A DNA stretch of 32,975 bases from Mesotaenium endlicherianum. Taxonomy: Eukaryota; Streptophyta; Zygnematophyceae; Zygnematales; Mesotaeniaceae. Position numbers and translations under genes: made by a program. The DNA lies in contig WELA01000853.1 in the NCBI GenBank assembly GCA_009602735.1, forward strand, positions 143,217-176,191, read 5' to 3'. The notes below the pieces were generated by a model, which saw nothing but the letters and a program-made list of their open reading frames with translations, did not search any database and was not told the DNA's origin. Shown here piece after piece: positions 10,757-19,788 of the stretch. Every line of letters begins with the position of its first letter. Positions within the stretch are counted from its first letter, which is position 1.

Positions 10757-12796
10757 GCAGTCATGATGCTCCGCAAGTAGTAAGTCTCGTAGCTCCTCGA
10801 TGTCAAGTACCACCACTCTCTTGGAATCACCATAATACCATATGCCGTCCTTTTTCTGCATACTCAAGTTGGACTCAGCTGCTCCACAATTAGCAAACTT
10901 TGGGTCCTCTTCATAACCTCTCTGAAGCTTCTCCTTGAAGTTCATACTCTCCTTGATGACTGAGACAGCTGCAAGGTCGCACCTCCTGGATAAAGCGTCT
11001 GCAGGGTTGATCTTCCCAGGTAAGTACTCAATCTTGTGGTTGAACTGTTGCAGAAACTCCATCCACCTTGCTTGTCTTGGTGTCAATGTTGGCTGCGTCA
11101 TAAACTTCTCCAAGCTCTTGTGGTCGGTCTTGATGAACACCTTCCGGCCGTCCACATAACATCGCCAAATCCTCAAAGCCTGGATAATAGCCAACATCTC
11201 CCGCTCGTGTGCTGCATAATTCTGCTCAGCAGGACTCAACTTCCTGCTCTCGTATGCCACAGATTGCAATCCTTTACCCTGGTCCTGGAGAAGAATGGCT
11301 CCCACTGTAAAGTTTGATGCGCCCGTGATGATGGTGAAAGGAAGCTCTGGACTGGCAATTGCCAACACAGGTGCCTGTGTCAACAGCTCCTTAATCTTCT
11401 CGAAGGCTTGCTACTCCTTGTCACCCCATAGCCACTTCTCCTGCTTCTTTAACATGTCCGTGAGCGATGCACACACCTTGGCAAATACTTCAATGAAGCG
11501 TCGATAATAATTCACCATGCCGAGGAAGCTCCTGAGTTGATGAATATAAGCAGGTACCGGCCAATTTCCGACTGCTTGCACCTTCTTCTGCTCCACCTTG
11601 ACTCCTTCAGCTCCCACTATGTGCCCAAGAAACTCGACTTCCTTGAGACAGAAGTCGCACGTGCTCATCTTCCCATATAACTTCTGATCTCTCAAGTCCT
11701 CCAACACCTTCCTCACATGCTCCACATGCTCTTCCAAGGTCTTCGAGTAGATCAAGACGTCGTCCAATAATACCACCACAAACTGGTCCAAATAGGGTCT
11801 GTAGATACTATTCATGAGTCCCATGAATGTAGCAGGTGCATTGATCAATCGAAAAGGCATGACTGTGAACTCAAACAAACCATAGCGAGTCCTGAAAGCA
11901 GTCTTCTGAACGTCTCCTTCCGCAATCCGTACCTGGTGATAGCCACTCCTCAAATCGATCTTCGAGAAGTACTTCGCCTCGACAAGCCTGTCAATTAACT
12001 CGTCCACTCGTGGAAGTGGGTACCTGTTCTTGATAGTGACCTTGTTGAGTGCCCGGTAGTCGACACACATCCTAATAGTTCCATCCTTCTTCTTCACAAA
12101 TAAGACTGGCGCTGCAAATGGAGACTCGCTGGGTCGGATGAATCCCTTCTCCAATAACTCCATCAGCTGCTTCTTCAACTCATCCAACTCCGCAAACGAT
12201 TGACGATAGGCGGGTCTCACTGGTGGCTTGCTCCCTGGTTCCAACTCGATCTTGTGCTCCGTAGCTCTCTGTGGAGGTAATCCTGCAAGTAGCTCCTCAG
12301 GAAAAACGCACTTGAACTCCTCCAACAGCGCCTTCATGTGGGCAGGCATCTCAGCAGGCTTCTTCTTCTCTTGAGTGGTTGGGCTCTGCTCCTTTTGAGC
12401 AAGGGGATCAGACACCGCTACTTGCTCCTCCGGCGATGTACATTTGCCCAAGCTGTTAGGATTCACGCTTGCTCCATCTGATGACCTGGCCAGGGCCATC
12501 GAAACAAGGTGCATCTCCTTCACCTGATTCGTCCTGCATAGCTTCTTAACTTGCAGGCTTGATAGAAAACAATTACTTGTGGTCGTATCTACCTCCACCT
12601 GTTTTGCTGTCTCCATTCGACCATCACGCCCTTGGACTTTCACTTGTCTTGTGCTCCAATGCACTTGGGGGTTGGCTTTTCTTAGCCATGGTCGACCCAA
12701 TATCACCTCATGATGACCCAACTCTGCCTGCTTCATAACTTCCTTACTCCGGTGCCCCGCTACTTCACGTGAATAGCTTCCGTAGGTGCACCACAC
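10757..12796 (-). pseudogene. Reverse transcriptase and RNase H
   Basis: From 12796 the frame first holds the end of the protease ([10 protein letters not shown]), then a linker, then reverse transcriptase from about residue 180. Visible RT blocks are [25 protein letters not shown] (catalytic D281), [12 protein letters not shown], and [10 protein letters not shown] (catalytic D345 and D346). MPFRL departs from the usual MPFGL. UAG at 11411-11413 stops the frame before RNase H. RNase H continues in the same frame: ITGASNFTVGAIL, ESRKLSPAEQNYAAHEREML, KTDHKSLEKF, and a connection region ending in DALSRR. The first RNase H catalytic Asp, normally in T-D-A-S, is Gly here. A frameshift separates this part from the protease near 12790. 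Confidence 0.93.
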
Positions 12797-13047
12797 TTGA
12801 GTCTCTGCCCATTCACCAAAATTGCCTCCTTAGGCTCATAATGCTTCTGCACAGGGATTTGCCACTCTCTCACCAGCTTCTTGTGCACAAAATTTGCACT
12901 TGCGCCACTGTCGACCATACACTTCGCCTTGTTGCCGTCGACTACTCCTTCCACGATGATAGGCTTGTCAACATCTCGTCTTTCGCTTCTCGGCAGGCTC
13001 CTGGGGATAACCTCCTTGTAAGTTCTCGTCTTCTCGCCAGTAGACAC
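12780..13047 (-). pseudogene. Retropepsin-type protease
   Basis: The frame contains KPIIVEGVVDGNKAKCMV followed by the active-site motif DSGASANFV at about 12900. This is the single-Asp signature of a dimeric retroelement aspartic protease that would mature Gag-Pol. The C-terminal flap-to-ILG part (VILGRPWL) lies in another frame beginning at 12796, so a frameshift splits the domain near 12780-12796. It follows the gag zinc-knuckle remnant directly, in normal gag-pol order. Confidence 0.85.
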
Positions 13048-13059
13048 CCCAGAACAACT

Positions 13060-13126
13060 TACTGGCGTCCTCTTTTTTCATGCTGTTGAGGTTGCTTCGC
13101 CTTCACATGGCAGTATCGAGCCAAAT
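13060..13126 (-). pseudogene. gag 3' end (after the solo LTR)
   Basis: The minus strand immediately left of the solo LTR encodes the second half of a CCHC zinc knuckle (the His and last Cys as H-x4-C, in HLARYC), then a Lys/Gln-rich tail ending in a stop at about 13059. The first half (CYNC) lies at the other side of the solo LTR, near 13860. It is the nucleocapsid end of the chromovirus gag. Confidence 0.85.
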
Positions 13127-13131
13127 GTCCA

Positions 13132-13842
13132 TGAAAGGGAAGAGGGTGCGGAGAGTGCGCCCACACACACTCACGCACCCTCACCCGCGAGTGGAAGCGT
13201 GCACGAGGACCTTTCCTAGTTGCATACACTAGGTGGAGTGGCTTTGTGGTGTGCCACCCTTGCAAGAGAGAGAGAGTTACATGAGCGAGGAGTGGAAAAG
13301 AACTCACTTTATAAGAAAAGTTGTGTACAAGATACGAAGGTTAGACTAGAATGAGCTCTCTCTACTTCCTTGTGCTTCTCATTTATCCTTTAACTCTCAG
13401 TGTCCTCTCTAGCAAAGTATCTCCAGAACCTTCTACTATGGCTCCTTCCATGTAGATGACCTTGCCTAGTTGGACAAGCTAGCACACTCACACGCACACA
13501 ATCACACTCTAGAATATTCTACTACACAATCCACTAACCCCTCACGGAGTTTCTAGAAATTCCACGATCACTTTCGCACTCTACGTAATTGTACGTAGTT
13601 TCTGGAACCCTCATGTTTCAATGTCCTACTTCCTGGACTCCAACCGAAATTTACGTCACTGGACCTGTCCTTGTCACTAAATAGAATCCATGACATTAAA
13701 AACTCACTAAAAACTTCCAAAATTCATAACTTTCTCAATACTTGTCCAAATGACTTGAAATAAAGGCCAAAGTTCTTCTCAAATCACACTCTTTGCATAT
13801 AAAATACTAGAAAGATACAAACTACACTTTCATAACCTTACA
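13132..13842. mobile_element. Solo LTR nested in the chromovirus gag
   Basis: A 711-bp segment starts TGAAAGGGAAGAGGG and ends AACCTTACA. It is flanked by GTCCA at 13127-13131 and 13843-13847. Its termini and its 3' part (ATTCATAACTTTCTCAATAC) resemble the chromovirus LTRs, but the first 400 bases are different, so it belongs to a related but distinct family. There is no internal element sequence, as expected after recombination between two LTRs. It lies within the zinc-knuckle codons of gag. Confidence 0.9.
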
Positions 13843-14774
13843 GTCCAAGCTTGCCACAATTATAGCAGGGTCCTCTCGGCTTAAAATTCTGCGGCCTGCG
13901 CTGGTACTGAACAAGTCCCAACTCCATAGGTATTGGACCTTGAACACTCGTGCTTAGCGCTTGAGATCCAAAGTGTCGATATCCTCCAAAGTTGTGGCTG
14001 CCCCACTGCCTTTGACTATACTCCACAACGTCGACCCTTGTTGCCAATGCTATCATTTCTCCAAGATTGGTAGGGTCCTTGAGCGCCACTTCCTTGGCCA
14101 CAGTTGGCCGACTCGTGCATGGATGGACATTGAAGCACCATCTCGTTGAAGCGCGAAACATACTCGTGAACGCTTCCTCATTGACGAAGGCGCACCAATA
14201 GATCTCGAGCGGTAGCCTCGGGTGCAATAGGTTGAAATGGCCTTTTCAAGCCTTCAAAGAGCTGATCAATAGTAGCAGGAACTCTGGACAGCTGCTCCTC
14301 TCGCTCATACCAAGCTCCAGCTATCCTCTTCAACAAAATAATCACAAAGGCGACTTGCTTGTCGGATGTGAGCGCAGAATACTCCATAAATTTCTTCATA
14401 CCAAAAATCCATTGATGAACAGGCGGCGATCCACGCTCTCCAGTGTACACTTCAGGCTTAGGCGCACGCACTCCCGATGCGGGTGGAATAACTGGTTGCA
14501 CCACTGGGTTAACATGGATTGGTGGTACAACAGGTGCAGGTGCCGAACTTGTCGAAGGGACATTTCCAACAACAACTCGCACCATTCTCTCCACCTCCGC
14601 GCGCATGTTTTGTTGAAATTGGGCGTAGACTTCTCCTCTAATTGCATTTGCCATTTGCCTTAGCATCGCCTGCATCTCTTGTTGCTGTCTGGTCATTGTT
14701 GGTGCCACCTGCTGCCCCGCGCTCTCAACATGCTCGACATATTCGCCTCCTCCAGCTGCCGGTTGCGACTCCAT
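13838..14774 (-). pseudogene. Chromovirus gag (capsid and start of zinc knuckle)
   Basis: The ATG at 14774 (MESQPAAGGGEYVEHV) follows the primer-binding site by some 20 bases. The first frame (about 198 codons) has a Gln/Met-rich N-terminus, a Pro/Val linker, then the capsid-like block HQWIFGMKKFMEYSALTSDK followed by ILLKRIAGAWYEREEQLS. Near 14180-14227 a frameshift moves the reading frame. It continues with FVNEEAFTSMFRAS, a capsid C-terminal region (LGEMIALATRVD) and the start of the nucleocapsid, GPCYNCGKLG. The solo LTR then interrupts it. Gag would form the cytoplasmic virus-like particle. The copy is not functional. Confidence 0.9.
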
Positions 14775-14793
14775 AATATAATATGCAAACTAG

Positions 14794-14809
14794 CCCAGCT
14801 CCGATACCA
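14794..14809 (-). other. Primer-binding site (initiator tRNA-Met type)
   Basis: Two bases inside the 5' LTR end, the minus strand reads TGGTATCGGAGCTGGG. Plant Ty3 elements commonly use TGGTATCAGAGC, complementary to initiator tRNA-Met. This site differs by A-to-G at the eighth base and at later positions. Position and sequence both fit. Confidence 0.85.
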
Positions 14810-14811
14810 AA

Positions 14812-15567
14812 TGAAAGGGGCAGAGTGCTGTAGTGGAAGCGTAGTAACTCACGAGGAAAGGAACTAGTTGCAATCATACTAAAGAGTGCAGCGACATATC
14901 ACTAAGAAAGTTTAGGAAAATTACTCAAAATGAGTAGCAATAAACTGCTCACAAATGATGTTAGATGGAAGGTGTTGTCATTACAAATCCGTAGAAATTT
15001 ACAGAAGTGAAAACTGATAAGAAACAAAAAAGTTATGCTTATTTATAGTTTTCTACGACGGCCGCTCGCCCCTAGGCGGGAGAGCTGCTTAGCAACGGAT
15101 TTTTTTCAAATCGTGTTTGTCAAGTTGTCCCTTCCAGAATATTTGTAAGAAAGCCAGATCAGTCTCATCTGACGTGTTGAGCCGATTTGACGTCCACATG
15201 CATGCATCGAAATATCTAGAATACACTAACTTAGACACGCTAGGCTAATCCGAAACTTCTAGGTAAATCGACCTAGTCGGCACTCCGCGTCAGCCAAACT
15301 TTTGTGAAGGTTCGAATTCACTCTAACGGCCCAGATCGTTTGATGCTGTCGGTCAATCCAACGGTCGCGCTCACCGCGAATTAAGGACAGTCGTCAACCG
15401 ACCTTAAAACTAATTAAACTTCGGAAATTCAAAACTCTCTCAATACTTAACCAAATTCAATGAACTTTATATAAAAATGACCACAAAAATACATTCTACA
15501 CTTCTATCCAATCAAAAAATACTTTTAAGGAACTCAAAAATGCACTTTGTAAACCTAGGACCTTACA
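14812..15567 (-). repeat. 5' LTR of the chromovirus
   Basis: This is the second copy of the LTR, with the same termini as 8714-9470. The minus-strand TATA-like TATAAAT is at 15041-15047. Transcription would therefore start near 15010 and run through the rest of the LTR to the primer-binding site at 14809. ATGGT follows at 15568-15572. Confidence 0.93.
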
Positions 15568-15572
15568 ATGGT
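15568..15572. other. Target site duplication (right), ATGGT
   Basis: These are the same five bases as at 8709-8713, directly after the LTR terminus CCTTACA. Confidence 0.9.
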
Positions 15573-17000
15573 GGCTCGAGAAGATGATGGTGTGAGTGAA
15601 AAGATTGATGACTTTATTATGCGTTTCACTAAGAGGATAGAAAAATTATGTGGAACAATCACAAAAAAAGGAATCAGAATGGTGATCTTTGTCTATGCAG
15701 TCTATTAGTTCTAGCTGGCCCACCAAAATTGTTGAGCAGCTCTAAGATAATTCAAATCGGACCAATAAAAAATGTCCAGGCTGCTGCCAATCGCTTGAAT
15801 GTCACTGCTGTTAACCTGCTCATCGAAGGTGGTGGCATCAAGAAAGTGACGATTTGAATGCAGAGATTGATAACTTGTATTATGCAATCCACTAAGAGAA
15901 TAGGAAAATATGCGTAAATTAAAAGGGATCGAAATGTGTATTTTCATAGTAATTAAAGTGGTTTTGGCAGGAGACCCAATAGACCAAATTCTAAGGCACC
16001 TTAAAATTATGATACTAAAGGAAAGAAGAATATTTAAACTGATATGATTTTGCATTGATTTTTTATAGTGGTTGAAAGGTAACTTGGAATTGCAGAAATA
16101 TAAGAAGATTGGGCACATTGATGCATTTTTAAAAGGCAACGCTATTAATTGGTGGTTGGAAGGAGGACTAAAAGACTAAACAACTCGACATTTTTTTGTG
16201 CAAAGAGTTTGTTCAGTAGTTACATGACAACTTCAATGTCATAAATCAGCTAGAAAAAATTACCTAGTTAAGAATCTCTTCGTTGTTAAAACAACTTATA
16301 TTTGTTGTCAAGTATACTCAAAGATTTCAAAAATACTCGATGAAGCAGTCGCTGCTATCTATGTTGTACAAAATAGTATGTTTTTAACAATGGCTTGACG
16401 ACAAAAAGTGTCTAGTACATCAGTTGAGGAGATAAATAAATTATTGGTTGATTTAATTTGAGATATTGATGTTGAACATCAATAAAGATTTGATGACAAG
16501 CATCTGGTTAGTGTGCACTGGTAGCTAAGTTTGTTAAAGATTTTACACGGTTTCTTAATTGCAATATAAGATCACGAGGATGAAGACGAGTTAGTTTGTG
16601 AGGGCAACACATGAGTATCAAGTGATGCAGTCTAGATACAGGTCGTAGTAGATCCTCTTGAGGAGGCTATAGGAGAGGCGATAGTAGAGTTAAGCCAAGG
16701 CCAGCCTCATCAAACTCAATCTCCTACCATTGCCAAGAGAAGGTACACACTAAGGCCGCATGTCTTAACAAGCATTTGCCTCAAGTCTGCAGAAAGGTCA
16801 AATCGCAAAACAAAGGCAACAATTATTAACGCAGCCTCTTATATGTGAGAATGCTAAAGGTAGTGAGAAATTGCTACTTGTCCTCCTAGCAAGTGTCATG
16901 GGACCTACTAAACTCGATTCACTATGTATGTTTGTCAATATGGATTTTCAGAAAGTACACACTTTAGATTGTCTTGTTAAATTTGATGACTAACATTTTT
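15573..17000 (+). pseudogene. Plus-strand gag-like remnant, right part
   Basis: The older element interrupted at 8713 continues here. At about 16072-16160 the plus strand reads like a capsid block: WLKGNLELQKYKKIGHIDAF followed by LKGNAINWWLEG, the 'small-residue, x, WW' signature of many plant gag proteins. At about 16723-16765 a zinc-knuckle-like stretch (C-x4-H-x4-C) is present, but its first Cys is Ser. Several stops and frameshifts follow. No reverse transcriptase or integrase could be found downstream, so the copy is truncated or too decayed. Its 5' portion includes repeated modules described in the findings. Confidence 0.6.
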
Positions 17001-17499
17001 TTATTTCTTTGTTACGTCAGGAGAATAATGCAACCATTTAAAAAAGTGAACTCCTCCCATCACACGGCATTGCATGATTGCAAGCTTAGAGGAGAGAGCA
17101 TTTTTTACCGGAGGAGCGTCACACACATGTATCAATGAGGACTAAGATCAGCGACTGCAATGAATTAGTATATTATAAATTACATTGGTTAAATATTCTA
17201 AAAAATAGGTTTAGTATGCTGAGCTTTATAATTCAGTATGATGGCTTAGCTAAAAGTAACGGGCAGGCTAAAGTCTACTTAAGTCAGCTTGCTGATACAT
17301 TCTCTGACAACCAGTTTACCACCTCAAGCGGAACTTACGTCCACTCATATTACTGGTATGGGAGCTCTTATCACAATTTCTTTAGTAGTAGTACAGACTC
17401 GGTGTCAAATTAGCAATCCGAATAACATGAAAGGTCAAAGAGATACATCCATGGTCTTTTTATTGAAGTCAAGGCTGTGTTAGTTTAGAAATTGAGAAG
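17001..17499. other. Unrecognised sequence between two gag remnants
   Basis: AT-rich sequence with a 92-codon plus-strand open frame from 17135 that shows no recognisable domain. It may be the decayed remainder of the element to the left. Confidence 0.35.
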
Positions 17500-18180
17500 C
17501 CAAATAAGAAGCTATCGCATTCGTAGCGATAGCAACCCGGTAGGCTGACCCTGTTAAAGTAGAATTTGAGTGCTTAGCTAAGAGAAAGGAGACATTTGGC
17601 TGATGCCAGAACAGTCAAGGAAGATATGGCATTCAGGGCCAATTTTTGCAATAACCCTTTTGTTGTATCCAATATTGTTTTAATTGCAATTGTTCGAAGG
17701 AAATTGAACGGGAATGGGGGTGACTAATGCAGTAGCCAGAGAAAATGCAGAAGCTGCTACGCTTGAATGCTGCTGCTGCTGATCTACCTCCACATAATGT
17801 TCGTTAAAATGCAGATGCAAAAAGGATCATGCTTGGAATGCAAGTTGCAACGGACAAACCAAGTTGGCTCTCAAACTGACCGAAGTGGTAGTAGAGGACC
17901 TAGTAGGCTGAAACCAAAAGCACCTCATAATTATGACTCTGAGGAAAATGATAGGTACTATCTTGTACAATGACGTTTTTTAGTGATGTTTAGCAATGGT
18001 TGGAGAATTATCTCGTCCTGCAAAGCTTGGAAAAGGTCAAAGACACTGGTGCTTTGCTGACAGGCAGCGCGGCAGACTGGTGGCTCTATTGGAGGGAGGA
18101 GAGGAAGTTTATACTACTCAATGAGCCCACATGGGAAGTTGTATTGAATCAATTTATTATTATTTGAGTTATTCCATCAA
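17500..18180 (+). pseudogene. Second plus-strand gag-like remnant
   Basis: The region at 17510-17800 resembles 8400-8713 (shared runs around GCGATAGCAA and CAGGGCCAAT/AAGGGCCAAT). The block at about 18000-18170 encodes WLENYLVLQSLEKVKDTGAL followed by LTGSAADWW and WEVVLNQF. This parallels the capsid block at 16072 and is better preserved. Similarity ends near 18180. It is probably a second copy of the same gag family, placed in tandem with the first. Confidence 0.6.
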
Positions 18181-19158
18181 AGTATATGTCAATAAATTAG
18201 TGAATATGTCAATATACTCACATGTGCGAATAAATTTTAATGAATGTATATCGATATGATGCGAGTTTACTCACTTTGTCGAAAAGGTCAGTAGGATGAC
18301 ATATGCATCACAGTGTAGTTCACTGGCTTTGTCAACCGAGGTCACAAACGTTTATATTTGTAATAGATCATAAGTAGGCTAATTTGTAGACATAGTAAAG
18401 TTGCTTAATATTATTAGACTCAGTACGTTGAGGGTATATTCATTTAGATGAGTATTATATATTGGCACATATGAACGATCCTTACTACTAGGTAGACCGA
18501 AAGTCGAGTGGTTGACTGAGTTCGGTGAACCGATGTTGTACTTGTGTGGATAGACGGAGACGTTATCAGTTAGCTGGCAATTACGACTTCTGTCGATCGA
18601 CCAAATAATATGGTCGTTATACTTCAATCCTTGGGTTGCAACTAAACATGTTTCCTTACAAAACGACGCACCTTGCGCCATGGTGAACCAAGTGGTCATA
18701 AGGTACATAGCAAGCTGTCGACTGAACTCTTAGGATTTCAGTCAACCAACTGGATAATGTGGTCATTAAACTTATATCCGAAGTGTTCTAATTTTGCTAC
18801 AGCTAACTTAGCGAACTAACGTACGTATCAAACTAAGCATAGTAGCGTACATCGTAATCTTGCTTTAACGAGCCAATGTACAACCATGTTTCTAGAAAGG
18901 ATGAGCATAGGAAAACATCATAAAACATATCTATCTCCACAAGGCTCAGCCGGGAGCTATATGCACACATCGCTAAGAGTGGTGTTGAGGTATTTGTGCT
19001 GTACTAAGACTTGAGTGAATGACTTGAGTAAGTCAGTCAGCAACGTGGTGGTGCATCTTCATGGTAACAAAGACTTGACACAATACAAGTACGTTACACA
19101 CGGAAAAATACTCATTGAAATGTGCTCACCTCAGCACATCATAGGGTGACGAACTACT
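18181..19158. other. Unrecognised sequence with a diverged internal repeat
   Basis: No gene was recognised. A segment at about 18594-18633 (GTCGATCGACCAAATAATATGG onward) resembles one at 18739-18780 (CAGTCAACCAACTGGATAATGTGG onward), suggesting an old internal duplication. The open minus-strand frame at 18379-18708 shows no domain. Confidence 0.35.
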
Positions 19159-19210
19159 TTGTAACCTTCGGACGTTGACAACATTTGTAACCTTCGGACG
19201 TTGACAACAT
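19159..19210. repeat. Perfect 26-bp tandem duplication
   Basis: Two identical adjacent 26-bp units (19159-19184 and 19185-19210) each start TTGTAACCTTCGGACG and end GACAACAT. Perfect identity suggests a recent event. Confidence 0.95.
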
Positions 19211-19788
19211 TATAGGGAGAGTTGCACACCAGCTTGTCTGCAACTCTGTGGAATTAAGCTATGAAGGTGCTTGCGGGGGATACATGTTTGTACTAACACG
19301 AGATGTGGTCAAGGCATCCAAACATCTTTAGAGTCCCGAGGGCCGAAGGGTGGTACATCCATGGCCATCCATAGCCCCCTCGTGACACATGTACGGCCGC
19401 ATTAACCCTTGGGGCCAAGCACCACCACCACAATAAGGATAGCAATGAGCCCGCTGACTCTCTGAGCAGCAATGATTGACGGCATCAGAAGCTCTTTGAA
19501 GAAAGCTTAACCCCTTACCTTGTAATACCCACACCTCTCTCCTCCCCTCTTCCACCCACCCCCTCGGCGCGACCTGCTTGAAGAAGGCAAACATAGGGTT
19601 GCAAGGCCTTCAGAGAGACAAAAGAGCTTCATCTGTTGAACCCAAACAGACCCTCAAGAAATTCCTCGTTATCACAAGCTGCATGCAGACATAAGATTTA
19701 TGTTTTATCCTTATCTGCGCCCTCTCACATAACGACACCCACCCATTTTTCTCTCACACTCTCTCTCCAATCCCCCTTCATGCTGGCG
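19211..19788. other. Region downstream of the minus-strand conserved-protein gene
   Basis: It follows the stop codon of the gene at 19789 and would include its 3' untranslated region. No clear AATAAA was noticed on the minus strand, and no other gene was recognised. Confidence 0.35.

Larger units (their letters stand above)
8714..15567 (-). mobile_element. Ty3/gypsy chromovirus LTR retrotransposon, degenerate
   Basis: This is a complete but dead element of 6,854 bp on the minus strand, with LTRs of 757 and 756 bp, termini TG...CA and target duplication ATGGT. The order on the minus strand is 5' LTR, primer-binding site, gag (CA and zinc knuckle), protease, reverse transcriptase, RNase H, integrase with D,D35E, GPY/F module, chromodomain, polypurine tract, 3' LTR. 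The order RT-RH-IN and the C-terminal chromodomain place it among chromoviruses. Damage includes a gag frameshift near 14200, a solo LTR at 13132-13842, a frameshift near 12790, and in-frame stops at 11411-11413, 10754-10756 and 10652-10654. By eye the two LTRs differ at roughly 7% of the positions I compared, so the insertion is not recent. Confidence 0.95.
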
